Counted from the first letter of the stretch, positions 43,323-52,116 are shown. The stretch is DNA of 64,000 bases from Falsihalocynthiibacter sp042445055 (GCF_042445055.1 NZ_CP170339.1:1488001-1552000), one strand, 5' to 3'. A program made the numbers and translations. Notes: generated from the letters alone by a model not told the origin.

Positions 43323-43868
43323 TTATTTGGAGAGGGGGCCGATCATCATGATCATTTGGCGGCCTTCCATTTTCGGCATGTTTTCAACTTTGCCGTATTC
43401 TTTGGTGTCCTCTGCGACGCGCTCTAGAAGTTCGCGACCAAGGTTTTGGTGCGCCATTTCACGTCCGCGGAAGCGCAGGCTGACTTTTACTTTGTCGCCA
43501 TTGCCAAGGAACTTAAGCACGTTGCGCATCTTGACCTGATAGTCATTGGTATCCGTGTTCGGACGGAACTTGACCTCTTTGATCTCGATGGTCTTTTGCT
43601 TTTTGCGTGCTTCGTTTTCACGTTTCTGCTGTTCGTATTTGAACTTGCCGAAGTCCATGATCTTGCAAACTGGTGGTACTGCGTTTGGCGAGATTTCAAC
43701 CAAATCCAATCCAGCTTCCTCGGCCAGAACCATCGCGCGAGCAGGGGTGACGACACCACCGTTTTCACCGTTGGGGCCAATGAGGCGGATTTCAGTAGCA
43801 CGGATGCGTCCGTTAACACGGGGGCCCGTTTCGCGTTGCGGCGGGGCGTTGTGTGGTTTGCGAGCTAT
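43323..43868 (-). CDS. infC: Translation initiation factor IF-3, probable AUA start
   Basis: IF-3 binds the 30S subunit and checks the start codon. The protein matches the family: RVNGRIRATEIRLIG, AEEAGLDLVEISPNAVPPVCKIMDFGKFKYE, RFRGREMAHQNLG and the EGRQMIMMIGP end. No in-frame ATG exists near the N-terminus; the only standard upstream codon is TTG at 43934 without a ribosome site. An ATA at 43868-43866 is preceded by AAGGAA seven bases upstream and gives 181 residues, the usual IF-3 size. Rare start codons (AUU in E. coli) allow IF-3 to repress itself, so AUA here is believable. The start is my inference. Confidence 0.93.
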   Translation of the reverse strand: MARKPHNAPPQRETGPRVNGRIRATEIRLIGPNGENGGVVTPARAMVLAEEAGLDLVEISPNAVPPVCKIMDFGKFKYEQQKRENEARKKQKTIEIKEVKFRPNTDTNDYQVKMRNVLKFLGNGDKVKVSLRFRGREMAHQNLGRELLERVAEDTKEYGKVENMPKMEGRQMIMMIGPLSK

Positions 43869-44060
43869 GGTTTCGTTCCTTTGATCGTTAATGATGTCTG
43901 AGGCGAACTTAATCTTGCCAACGCGCTCTTTCAACCCATGAACAGCGTAGGACGGGTGTTCTTGGGCCAGAATCTTCGTCCTAAATATTGCCGAGGTGGT
44001 ACAAACATCCCCGCAAGTGTACTATGTGACAATTGTTTGGTCCAATTAGAGGATTTTGTT

Positions 44061-44711
44061 ATGAACAGAACGTGGATTATTATCATCGTATTAGTTGTCG
44101 CAGGTTTTGCGGGATATGCCTATTTTTCCGGGCAAGAGGCGGACACAGTTTCAGAGGCCGTCGAAGACACAGGCGAAGCAGTTGAAGAGACTGCGAGCGA
44201 AGCCGCTGACTCGGCCGCAGAAGCAACTGAAGATGCTGTTGAAGCAACAGAAGAAGCTGCAACTGATGCAGCCGATACAGCAGTAGAAACAACAGAAGAT
44301 GCAATGCAATCCGCTGGTGAAGCAGCCACAGAAGCAGCCGATGCTGCGACTGATGCCGCAACCGAAGCTGCAGACGCTGTTGGAGACGCTGCAAGTGACG
44401 CAGCTGACGCCGTAACCGGCGCAGCTACTGGTACAGCAGACGCTGTTGAAGGTGCGGTCGAAGAAGCAATGGACAGCACTTCGGAGTCTGCAACAGAAGA
44501 AGCCGCAGCAGCCGCGGATCTAACCGAAGCAGAAGCACAAGCGCTTACTGTGGACGGGTTTAATCTTGAGCAGGTCAATGGGATCATTGATGGTTCAAGC
44601 TTGGACGATGCGCAAAAATCCGCTCTTAAGACAGCGGTGCAGACAGCAAGCGAGAATCCTGCGTTGCTCGACGCTGCACTTAGTCAGGTACGCACTGCAC
44701 TAGGTATGTAA
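44061..44711 (+). CDS. Membrane-anchored protein with ten tandem 11-residue repeats
   Basis: I do not recognise a named family. The 216-residue protein has an N-terminal membrane helix (about residues 4-22, WIIIIVLVVAGFAGYAYF). From residue 37 to 146 follow ten 11-residue units, ideal form AADAVxDAATE, rich in Ala, Glu, Asp and Thr with no Pro. This resembles the hendecad helices of LEA-type and apolipoprotein-like proteins. A less repetitive, probably helical end (about 154-216) contains DGFNLEQVNGIIDGSSLDDA. It is probably anchored in the inner membrane with the acidic helix in the periplasm. AGAGG precedes the ATG; a strong terminator follows. It is divergent from infC. Confidence 0.8.
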   Translation: MNRTWIIIIVLVVAGFAGYAYFSGQEADTVSEAVEDTGEAVEETASEAADSAAEATEDAVEATEEAATDAADTAVETTEDAMQSAGEAATEAADAATDAATEAADAVGDAASDAADAVTGAATGTADAVEGAVEEAMDSTSESATEEAAAAADLTEAEAQALTVDGFNLEQVNGIIDGSSLDDAQKSALKTAVQTASENPALLDAALSQVRTALGM

Positions 44712-44715
44712 AAAC

Positions 44716-44751
44716 AAAAACGCCGCGAAGTTATCTTCGCGGCGTTTTTTT
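44716..44751 (+). terminator. Strong intrinsic terminator after the repeat protein
   Basis: CGCCGCGAAG (44721-44730), loop TTAT, CTTCGCGGCG (44735-44744), then seven T. The A-run on the left makes it usable for the convergent fpr transcript too. Confidence 0.93.
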
Positions 44752-44769
44752 GTGTCTGGGATTTGGTGC

Positions 44770-45597
44770 CTAGCCGACGAAAGCTTTCTCGACAACAAAT
44801 TCCTTTGGCTCGGAGTTGGCGCCCTCGCGCATACCGGCTTCCTCAAGGATCGCTGTGATATCCTTGTTTAGCCCCATAGAACCACAAATCATCGCGCGAT
44901 CTGTTTCGGGGTCAAGCGCTGGAATTCCAAGGCGTTCAAAGATTTCGCCCGATTTCAGATGATCGGTGATACGGCCCATAACGGGGCTCTCTTCGCGCGT
45001 CGTTGTCGGGTAGTACTTGAGCTTGCCGTCGATGATTTCACCGATAAGCGGGTCATTCTCGAGGCTTTCAACAAGCTGACGGCCATATTCAAGGTCGGCA
45101 ACTTCGCGACAAGTATGCGTGAGGATGACTTCGTCAAACTTTTCATAGGTTTCCGGATCGCGGATCAGGCTGGCAAAAGGTGCAATCCCCGTACCTGTCG
45201 CAAAGAAGTACACGCGTTTTCCAGGCAAGAGGGCATCATGCACCAATGTCCCGACGGGCTTGGGGCGTAGGATGATCTCGTCACCGACCTTAAGGTGCTG
45301 CAACTTGCTGGTGAGGGGGCCGTCTTGGACCTTGATGGAGTAAAACTCTAGCTCTTCGTCCCAGCTTGGGGATGCAATGGAATACGCCCGCAGCAATGGC
45401 TTGTCGTTGTCGCCCATCAGGCCGATCATGACAAACTCGCCCGAACGGAACCGAAGCGAATCCGGACGTGTGACGCGGAACGAGAACAGACGGTCTGTCC
45501 AGTGTTTCACAGCCGTTACCGTCTGTGCATTCGGGAGCGCCTTAACGGGTTTTGCGGGGGTTGCAGATGTTTCTGTCACGGGAACCTGTTCATTCAT
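44770..45597 (-). CDS. fpr: Ferredoxin-NADP reductase
   Basis: A 275-residue FAD enzyme that moves electrons between NADPH and ferredoxin or flavodoxin. FAD-binding segment RAYSIASPSW, GPLTSKLQHL, NADP-binding FFATGTGIAPFASL and CGSMGLNKDI are present. As the last gene of the sulfur operon it may supply the reduced ferredoxin used by the sulfite reductase encoded upstream. The N-terminal 25 residues are low complexity (Thr/Pro/Ala-rich). Confidence 0.92.
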   Translation of the reverse strand: MNEQVPVTETSATPAKPVKALPNAQTVTAVKHWTDRLFSFRVTRPDSLRFRSGEFVMIGLMGDNDKPLLRAYSIASPSWDEELEFYSIKVQDGPLTSKLQHLKVGDEIILRPKPVGTLVHDALLPGKRVYFFATGTGIAPFASLIRDPETYEKFDEVILTHTCREVADLEYGRQLVESLENDPLIGEIIDGKLKYYPTTTREESPVMGRITDHLKSGEIFERLGIPALDPETDRAMICGSMGLNKDITAILEEAGMREGANSEPKEFVVEKAFVG

Positions 45598-45662
45598 AAC
45601 TCATACGCAAAGCGGTGCTTTGCCCTCTGTGTTTGGTCTATAAGGGAAAAAATCCGACTATT

Positions 45663-46082
45663 CTAGGCACGGACCCGCGACTGATAGTCATGGTCTTTCC
45701 AGTTCGCACGGAAAACCCACTCTTCTTCGGGTTGGCGCGCTGCGAGTTCATCCGAAATTTCGACCTCGTCAAAACCAGCGCGGCGGGCCATCGCGTATTG
45801 GTCGGAGATTACATGACCCTTCGCACGCAAGCGTCCGCCAAACCCCATGATCCGCAAGCGGCGTGCAATGGTAAAGCCGCGGCCATCTGCGAATGAAGGG
45901 AAATCAACGCGGATCATATCGATATCCGCAAGGTGGCCCTCAAGTGCGGCTGGATCGGTATCGCTTGCGAGGTCAACGGCAACGTTGGTTGCGCCGGACT
46001 TCAGCGGTAGATCCTCAAGCGTGATATATGCGTCGACCCAGTCGTCTTTGCCAAACCCGTCGTCGGTAATTAGTACTGTCAT
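45663..46082 (-). CDS. DUF934-family protein of the sulfur operon
   Basis: A 139-residue protein of the DUF934 family, regularly encoded with sulfite reductase and APS/PAPS reductase in proteobacteria; it is thought to take part in sulfite reduction, but its molecular role is not established. The core reads VDFPSFADGRGFTIARRLR with GHVISDQYAMARRAGFDEVE. ATG 46082 has GGAGAATACAA upstream; the longer frame upstream overlaps cysH and is not used. Confidence 0.86.
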   Translation of the reverse strand: MTVLITDDGFGKDDWVDAYITLEDLPLKSGATNVAVDLASDTDPAALEGHLADIDMIRVDFPSFADGRGFTIARRLRIMGFGGRLRAKGHVISDQYAMARRAGFDEVEISDELAARQPEEEWVFRANWKDHDYQSRVRA

Positions 46083-46102
46083 TTGTATTCTCCTTGGGTC
46101 AA

Positions 46103-46861
46103 TCAGACCGAGGTTTGTTCCGTTGGAAGAGGTCCACGCACCATTTTGCCATCCACAAAGTGAATGCCGCACTCGACCTTGTTCTGACCACGCCAGCGGC
46201 CCGAACGTGGGTCTTCGCCCTCTGCTACGGGGCTGGTGCAGGGGGCACAGCCGATCGAGGGGTAACCCTTGGCCACTAGTGGGTGACGCGGCAGGCGGTT
46301 GTTATCCATATAGTCGCGCAGGTCCTCTGGGGCCCAGTGCGCGAGCGGATTAACCTTGATGCGTTTGTCCTCTTCGTTTTCAAAAAAATCGAGTGTCGCG
46401 CGTGTTCCGGCCTGAAACCGTTTGCGACCTGTAATCCATGCGTCAAACTGCTCTAGCGCCTGTTGCAATGGCTGCGTCTTGCGCAGCGCACAGCACGCAT
46501 CCGTATCGCGTTGGTGCAATGTGCCGTCCGGATCGATCTCTGCCACGCGTTCCTGACTGGCGCGAATGATTTGGACGTTGCTTAGCTTTAGGCGGTCGGA
46601 AAGCTCCATTTGGTACTCTAGCGTTTCGGCAAAGAGCATCTCGGTATCGATGAACACAACAGGCGTTGAGCGATCCATGATCGAAATCATGTGCAAGAGC
46701 ACCACGGACTCGGCGCCAAAAGAAGACACCAAGCCGATACGCCCAACTTGCGGGTCGCTCAGGGCACGCTCAAGCACTGCGGTGGCGCCGTGGTGTGCGT
46801 ACCGCGCGTTTAGTTGCTCTACGCGCTCTGAGACCGAGAGGTCCAATGGATCATGCCGCAT
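46103..46861 (-). CDS. cysH: Phosphoadenylyl-/adenylyl-sulfate reductase, [4Fe-4S] type
   Basis: This 252-residue enzyme reduces activated sulfate to sulfite with thioredoxin. The cysteines Cys123-Cys124 (ACCALRK) and Cys205/Cys208 (GCAPCT) mark the [4Fe-4S]-bearing form that prefers APS; the catalytic Cys231 lies in ECGIH. The first residues FGAESVVLLH hold the nucleotide. ATG 46861 overlaps the end of the sulfite reductase gene by 11 bases. Confidence 0.94.
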   Translation of the reverse strand: MRHDPLDLSVSERVEQLNARYAHHGATAVLERALSDPQVGRIGLVSSFGAESVVLLHMISIMDRSTPVVFIDTEMLFAETLEYQMELSDRLKLSNVQIIRASQERVAEIDPDGTLHQRDTDACCALRKTQPLQQALEQFDAWITGRKRFQAGTRATLDFFENEEDKRIKVNPLAHWAPEDLRDYMDNNRLPRHPLVAKGYPSIGCAPCTSPVAEGEDPRSGRWRGQNKVECGIHFVDGKMVRGPLPTEQTSV

Positions 46862-48521
46862 TTCGTTTCGCTGCCTCCGGATAGAGCGCGTCCTTGAACG
46901 GCACCATTCCCAAACGGCGATATGCCGCAAGGAAGGTTTCGTCATGGCCAAGGCGCACCTTAAGATAGGCTTCGATCAAGCGTTCAATCGCTGGAACGAT
47001 CTCATCATATGCAAATCCAGGACCTGCGCGCTCGCCGATAACGGTTGTCTCTGTGCCGTCTCCGCCTAGCGTGATTTGATAGTTCTCAACGCCTGCACGG
47101 TCGAGGCCAAGGATCCCGATGTGACCAACGTGATGGTGACCACAAGCGTTGATGCAGCCCGAAATCTTGATTTTTAGCGCGCCGATCTCGTGCTCAAGCT
47201 TCAGCTCGTCAAAGCGCTCGGCGATCTTTTGCGCCACTGGAATTGAGCGCGCCGTTGCAAGGGCACAGTAGTCCATCCCGGGGCAAGCGATGATGTCCGA
47301 GATAAGGCCAATGTTCGCAGTGGCCAGCCCCACAGTGCGCAGTTCGGCGTGAATTGCGGGCAGGTGGCTTTTGTGAACATGAGGCAGGATCACGTTTTGC
47401 TCGTGACTGATGCGCAGCTCATCATGCGCATATTCACGCGCCAGACGCGCCAGAACGCGCATTTGCTCGCTTGTAGCATCGCCCGGCGTTTCACCATGAG
47501 CCTTGAGCGAGATTGTCGCGATGGCATAGTTTGACTGCTTGTGCGGCGCGAGGTTCGTATCCGCCCATGCCCGAAATACCGGATCGGACTGATACGCCTC
47601 GTCATACTCTTTGTATGGCGCATCCGAGAATTCTGGTGGGGTGAAATACTCAGAGATTTCGGCAAGCAACTCTTGATCGCCGCCAGCAAATGCGGGGCGT
47701 AGTTCTGCGAAACGCTCGTCCACAAGTGCACGGATTGTATCAAGGCCGTTTTCGTGAACGGTGATCTTGATACGCGCTTTGTACTTGTTATCGCGACGAC
47801 CCAAGAGGTTATAGACCGAAAGAACCGCCTCGACATATGGAAGCAAATCTTCGCGGGGCAGGAATTCATTTAGAACCTTCCCAACCATCGGCGTACGGCC
47901 CAAGCCACCGCCGACAAGAATTTGGTAACCGGTTTGCCCTTCGTCATTCTGAACAATGTTGACGGCCAGATCGTGCGATTTCAGGACCGCGCGGTCAGCT
48001 TTGCTTGCACCAACAGCGATCTTGAACTTGCGGCCCAAGAATTGGAACTCAGGGTGGTCAGTCGACCATTGACGCAGAAGCTCTGCCACGGGGCGTGGGT
48101 CTTCGATCTCGTCAATGGCGGCGCCCGCGAATGGATCGGAGGTCACGTTACGGATTGTGTTGCCCGAAGTCTGGTTCGCGTGCATCTCGACATCGGCCAA
48201 TGCGTCCAGCATATCAGGGATATCAGACAGCTTGGGCCAGTTGTACTGGATGTTCTGACGTGTGGTGAAGTGGCCATAGCCCTTGTCCCACTTCTCGGCG
48301 ATATAGGCGAGCTTGTCCATTTGCTTGGAGTTAAGCGTGCCGTACGGAATAGCCACACGCAGCATGTAAGCGTGAAGCTGTAGATACACACCGTTCATCA
48401 ATCGAAGCGGCTTGAACTCATCTTCGGTCAGATTGCCGTTGATGCGGCGCTCGACTTGTTTGCGAAATTGAGCCGTGCGTGTGCGCAGGAAAGCTTCGTC
48501 AAAATCGTTGTACTTATACAT
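46851..48521 (-). CDS. cysI: Ferredoxin-type assimilatory nitrite/sulfite reductase (sulfite reductase)
   Basis: A 556-residue siroheme and [4Fe-4S] enzyme reducing sulfite to sulfide. The cluster and siroheme ligands are Cys413, Cys419, Cys456 and Cys460 (CPGMDYC and CINAC). FTTRQNIQYNW and the two-repeat architecture are typical. Nitrite as substrate is not excluded by the sequence, but neighbours (cysH, DUF934, fpr) point to sulfite. ATG 48521 overlaps the DUF2849 gene by 8 bases; an open extension to 48767 is antisense noise. Confidence 0.93.
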   Translation of the reverse strand: MYKYNDFDEAFLRTRTAQFRKQVERRINGNLTEDEFKPLRLMNGVYLQLHAYMLRVAIPYGTLNSKQMDKLAYIAEKWDKGYGHFTTRQNIQYNWPKLSDIPDMLDALADVEMHANQTSGNTIRNVTSDPFAGAAIDEIEDPRPVAELLRQWSTDHPEFQFLGRKFKIAVGASKADRAVLKSHDLAVNIVQNDEGQTGYQILVGGGLGRTPMVGKVLNEFLPREDLLPYVEAVLSVYNLLGRRDNKYKARIKITVHENGLDTIRALVDERFAELRPAFAGGDQELLAEISEYFTPPEFSDAPYKEYDEAYQSDPVFRAWADTNLAPHKQSNYAIATISLKAHGETPGDATSEQMRVLARLAREYAHDELRISHEQNVILPHVHKSHLPAIHAELRTVGLATANIGLISDIIACPGMDYCALATARSIPVAQKIAERFDELKLEHEIGALKIKISGCINACGHHHVGHIGILGLDRAGVENYQITLGGDGTETTVIGERAGPGFAYDEIVPAIERLIEAYLKVRLGHDETFLAAYRRLGMVPFKDALYPEAAKRNAA

Positions 48522-48822
48522 TGATGCTCTCCGCTTGTTTGCCGTGGAAATAGTTGGAAGGACCGACTGAGCGGAACTCTTCACGAAAGTGCACAGGGGC
48601 AGGGCCGTTGTCGCTTGCAACGGCATCGGCCAGATACGCACCAACGACCACATTCGGTTGGGACTCAGCATGGAGCAGACGGATAGTTGCGTGTGCCTCA
48701 TCAGTGATGAGCTCGGCATCGGCATGGGATTTCGCCCAAGTGTCTGCTTCGGTGAGATACACCACATCGCCAGAAATCAGCTCATTGGCGGTAACAACTT
48801 TTGGGGTAAAGGCACGGGCCAT
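48514..48822 (-). CDS. DUF2849-family protein
   Basis: A 102-residue protein that begins RAFTPKVVTANELISGDVVYLT, a pattern of the DUF2849 family found ahead of sulfite reductase genes in alphaproteobacteria. No enzymatic motif is visible; a role in siroheme delivery or redox partnering is only a guess. It starts the operon DUF2849-cysI-cysH-DUF934-fpr. Confidence 0.83.
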   Translation of the reverse strand: MARAFTPKVVTANELISGDVVYLTEADTWAKSHADAELITDEAHATIRLLHAESQPNVVVGAYLADAVASDNGPAPVHFREEFRSVGPSNYFHGKQAESINV

Positions 48823-48911
48823 TACTCAAGCTCCTTGTTGATAATCAACGTGTGGGGTCACCAAATTGCGCCAAATCGAAGCGCCACGTCGGAATTCCTT
48901 GTTTCTGACCC

Positions 48912-48921
48912 TCTATATAGA
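48912..48921. promoter_or_regulatory. Palindrome in the divergent promoter region of the sulfur operon and lrp-type gene
   Basis: TCTATATAGA is a perfect 10-bp palindrome, followed by the AT-rich AATATTTTTCT. It lies in the 201-base gap between the DUF2849 and Lrp-type genes. On the minus strand it could serve as a -10 element or as an operator for the neighbouring regulator; neither is shown. Confidence 0.3.
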
Positions 48922-49023
48922 ATATTTTTCTGGTAATTCGCTATGCCCTGTTGCAGATAAGGAAAAATGTTCCGATATTCGGCGCGAATGGAACGTGGGT
49001 TCTGAAATTAAGAGGGAAATGGG

Positions 49024-49485
49024 ATGGCAGTCCGTCTGGATGATGTAGACAGGAAGATCCTTAGCGAGTTGCAGCGTGATGCTGCGCAATCTTTGGATGA
49101 AATCGCAACAAAAGTCGGCAGTTCCAAGACCCCGGTTTGGAATCGGATCAAGAAACTCAAAGAGGCCAAAGTGATCGGTCAGCAGACCGTTGTGCTTGAT
49201 GCGGAGGCACTTGGATTTGAGGCTTGTTTCTTTGTACTGATCCGCACGTCGGAGCACGAGGAAGAATGGCAAAAGAGTTTTCTCAAGGCGCTGCTGGAAC
49301 GGCCAGAAGTTCAGGAGGCACATCGCCTCGCAGGGGAGATTGATTACATCCTCAAAGTGCGGGTGAAAAATGCGCGCGCCTATGACGAGTTCTATCAGGC
49401 GTTGATCTCTGAGGTGCGGATATTCAACGTCACGGCGCTCTTGTCGATGGAGCAGATCAAATCAACGACGATGCTGCCTCTCTAG
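49024..49485 (+). CDS. Lrp/AsnC-family transcriptional regulator
   Basis: A 153-residue regulator with an N-terminal winged helix-turn-helix (LDDVDRKILSELQRDA, SKTPVWNRIKKLKEAKVI) and a C-terminal RAM effector-binding domain (HRLAGEIDYILKVRVKNARAYDEFYQ). Encoded divergently from the sulfur operon, it probably senses a sulfur amino acid or related metabolite and controls that operon and itself. This is inferred from position only. Confidence 0.9.
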   Translation: MAVRLDDVDRKILSELQRDAAQSLDEIATKVGSSKTPVWNRIKKLKEAKVIGQQTVVLDAEALGFEACFFVLIRTSEHEEEWQKSFLKALLERPEVQEAHRLAGEIDYILKVRVKNARAYDEFYQALISEVRIFNVTALLSMEQIKSTTMLPL

Positions 49486-49540
49486 CGTGCCGCCGAACAT
49501 GGCATCGAGCCAAATTCGGCGGCGTCTTGTGACGCAAAGT

Positions 49541-50722
49541 TTACCGCGAGAGCATCAGGCGCTTTAGCCCGCGGAAGTGATAGATCGACGCATACTCGGG
49601 TGTCTCGGCGAGCGCCAGATTGGGGAGGCGCTCAAACAGGATCGGCAGCGATGTTTGGAGTTCCAACCGTCCAAGCGGCGCACCAATACAGAAGTGAGCG
49701 CCAGCGCCAAAACTCGCGTTCACTTGCTTGGGACGTTGCGGGATGAACTCCGCAGGATTTTCCCAGCGTGACGGATCGCGATTGGCCGCAGCAAGCAAAC
49801 AGGCGACTTGATCGCCGCGTTTGAAAACATGATCTCCGACCTCGATATCCTCATACGCGTAGCGGGTGAACATATGAAGTGGTGGATCGTAGCGGAGGAT
49901 TTCCTCTACGGTATTTTCAACATTCTCTGGGCTTGCCTGTTCGCCTGAATATTTGTTCTCAAGCAATGCTTTAAGGCCATTTCCTAATGTATGAACGGTC
50001 GCTTCGTGGCCCGCATTCAGCAGTAGAACACATGTCGCGATCAGCTCGTCGGTGGAGAGTTTCTCTCCGTCTTCTTCGGCGGCGATCAAGTGCGTGATGA
50101 GGTCGTCTTCGGGCTTGTCGCGGCGATAGGAAATATACTCGCGCAGGAATGCTGCGAACTCTTTTCCGGCATCCGAAGCGGCGATTTCGTCTTCTTTGGT
50201 GCGGCCTGCTTTGTACATGCCGACGATGGCGTGCGACCACGCGAGAAGATCAGGCGCACGCTCCTCTGGAACCCCAAGGAAGCGTGCGATGATGATCACA
50301 GGAAGTGGCTCTGCGAAATGCTCGATAAGGTTGAAATCGCCTTCGGGAAGTTGGTCGATAAGCTGGTGGGCAAGTGCCGCAATTTCGGGTTGTAGCGCTG
50401 CGATCCGGCGGCTGGTGAATGCACGCAGAACAAGTCCGCGCAAGCGCGTGTGGCGCGGAGGCTCCAGCTCAAGCATCGAGTGGTTCTCAATCGCCCAGAA
50501 GCCTGACTGATGATCGGGGGGCGTGACGGCCATTTCGGGCGGTACTTCGCGGCCAAATCGACGATCCCGCAAAATTGAGTTTACTGCCGCATAGGAAAGC
50601 GCGCAGGGCATGTCATATTCCTGCCAGTGAAACAGGTCGCCGTGCGTTCGGGCGCGTTCATAAAACGGGTAGGGGTTCTGGACGAATTCGGGATCAGTCG
50701 GGGATTGGGAGAGCGATTTCAT
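49541..50722 (-). CDS. Cytochrome P450
   Basis: A 393-residue soluble bacterial P450 monooxygenase. It has the I-helix AGHEAT (residues 237-242), the ExxR pair Glu274-Arg277 in EEILR and the haem-binding loop FGAGAHFCIG with the ligand Cys345. All catalytic elements are present. No ferredoxin or reductase gene lies beside it. The substrate is unknown; stand-alone CYPs of this size in Roseobacter are usually unassigned. It is convergent with the Lrp-type gene. Confidence 0.93.
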   Translation of the reverse strand: MKSLSQSPTDPEFVQNPYPFYERARTHGDLFHWQEYDMPCALSYAAVNSILRDRRFGREVPPEMAVTPPDHQSGFWAIENHSMLELEPPRHTRLRGLVLRAFTSRRIAALQPEIAALAHQLIDQLPEGDFNLIEHFAEPLPVIIIARFLGVPEERAPDLLAWSHAIVGMYKAGRTKEDEIAASDAGKEFAAFLREYISYRRDKPEDDLITHLIAAEEDGEKLSTDELIATCVLLLNAGHEATVHTLGNGLKALLENKYSGEQASPENVENTVEEILRYDPPLHMFTRYAYEDIEVGDHVFKRGDQVACLLAAANRDPSRWENPAEFIPQRPKQVNASFGAGAHFCIGAPLGRLELQTSLPILFERLPNLALAETPEYASIYHFRGLKRLMLSR

Positions 50723-50847
50723 GGAAGCCTCATGTCGTTACCCGCGCAACATTTCAAATGCGACTGGGGGAGGCAAGGGGAGATGGCTGTTTGCAGAAGG
50801 ACTTAAGGCAACGTCGACGCCATTTAGTGGGCATAGAGGAAAGTAAC

Positions 50848-50872
50848 CTCAAGCGCGGTAAGCACGCTTGAG
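50848..50872 (-). terminator. Hairpin downstream of tpiA
   Basis: CTCAAGCG (50848-50855) and CGCTTGAG (50865-50872) form an 8-bp stem with 9-nt loop, 39 bases past the tpiA stop; only a weak T-rich stretch follows on the minus strand. Confidence 0.5.
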
Positions 50873-50910
50873 TTAGTTGCTCACAATATAGGATATGGTG
50901 TCTGACGGGA

Positions 50911-51645
50911 TTACGCGGACGCCAAGGCACTGATGATGCCGTTGAAATCGTCCGCTTTGAGCGATGCACCACCCACCAGCGCACCATCGACGTTAGATGT
51001 CGCAAAGATACTCTCGGCATTGGACGGTTTGACCGAACCGCCATATAGCAAACGTATGCCTTCTGCGATTTCAGCTCCGAACCGTTTGCTAAGCTCAGAG
51101 CGCAAAAAATCATGTACTTCGGCGATTTGCTCAAGCGTTGGCACCAAGCCGGTTCCGATTGCCCAGACGGGCTCATATGCGATTACGGTGTTCTGCGCTG
51201 TGGCGTCTTCGGGCACGGAACCTGCGAGCTGCTGTGCGATGACTTCAAGCGTCGTGCCGGCCTCGCGTTCTGCCAAGGTTTCTCCAATGCACACAACCGC
51301 CACGAGGTTCTGCGACCATGCCGCGCGGGTTTTTGCGGCGACGATTTCGTTGGTTTCACCGTGATCTGTGCGGCGTTCCGAATGACCCGTCAGCACATAG
51401 CTTGCGCCTGCATCCACGAGCATCTCGGCCGAAATATCACCCGTATGCGCGCCGCTTTGTGCTCTGTGACAGTCTTGTCCGCCAAGAGCGATCTTATCGT
51501 TTGCGGACGCTGCTCGCGAAATAAGTGTGTTAGGCGGGCAAATCAGGACATCGATTTCCGCTGGAGTTTGCAGTGCTGCAAGCTCAGACAGCGTCGCCTC
51601 CGTTCCGTTCATTTTCCAGTTGCCAGCGGCGAGTTTTCTACGCAT
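50911..51645 (-). CDS. tpiA: Triosephosphate isomerase
   Basis: TpiA interconverts dihydroxyacetone phosphate and glyceraldehyde 3-phosphate. The 244-residue barrel contains catalytic Lys in AGNWKMNG, His in LTGHSERR, Glu in AYEPVWAIGTG and the phosphate-binding LLYGGSV and GALVGGASLK motifs. ATG 51645 gives the family start (MRRKLAAGNWK). Confidence 0.96.
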   Translation of the reverse strand: MRRKLAAGNWKMNGTEATLSELAALQTPAEIDVLICPPNTLISRAASANDKIALGGQDCHRAQSGAHTGDISAEMLVDAGASYVLTGHSERRTDHGETNEIVAAKTRAAWSQNLVAVVCIGETLAEREAGTTLEVIAQQLAGSVPEDATAQNTVIAYEPVWAIGTGLVPTLEQIAEVHDFLRSELSKRFGAEIAEGIRLLYGGSVKPSNAESIFATSNVDGALVGGASLKADDFNGIISALASA

Positions 51646-51726
51646 TCGGATGTTCTCCAGTCGATTCAAAAAGATGAGCCGAGGAGATAGCTAACGTATA
51701 CGTTGACGGTTGGGAAGGGCGAGCGA

Positions 51727-52116
51727 CTAGTTTGTCGGAATGTTCAAGCCCTGAGCAGCCAGTTCGTTCACATCAGAGAACTTGATCGACTCACCACAGC
51801 CGCAGGCATCAACAACGTTGGGGTTGTTGAACTTGAAGCCCGATTCCAGCATCGACGTTGCATAATCGATCTCTGTGCCAAATAGGAACATCTGGGCCAT
51901 CGGAGCAATCATCACACAGGCTCCATCCTCGCGGATGACTTCGTCGTGGGGATTGATTTCGGACACGTATTCCATCGTGTATTCCATGCCCGCACAGCCG
52001 CCCTTCTTGACGCCAATGCGCAACCCTTCGGACCCGTCGCGCGCCATCAAGCGCTTGATCTGGGCGATCGCGGCTGGTGTCATCGTTACGGCTTGTTTGC
52101 CTGGGGTTCCGAACAT
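51727..52116 (-). CDS. HesB/IscA-family iron-sulfur cluster assembly protein
   Basis: A 129-residue A-type carrier (SufA/IscA/ErpA group) that accepts and passes on Fe-S clusters. The three conserved cysteines lie in GGCAGMEY and ACGCGES. It is 48 bases downstream of the DUF59 Fe-S gene on the same strand. The remaining suf or isc genes are not in the window. Which A-type carrier it is cannot be told from sequence alone. Confidence 0.92.
   Translation of the reverse strand: MFGTPGKQAVTMTPAAIAQIKRLMARDGSEGLRIGVKKGGCAGMEYTMEYVSEINPHDEVIREDGACVMIAPMAQMFLFGTEIDYATSMLESGFKFNNPNVVDACGCGESIKFSDVNELAAQGLNIPTN

Noticed and set aside
48522..48767. Longer N-terminus for sulfite reductase
   Set aside because: The extension overlaps the DUF2849 gene in another frame and has no family similarity; MYKYNDFDEA is the natural start.
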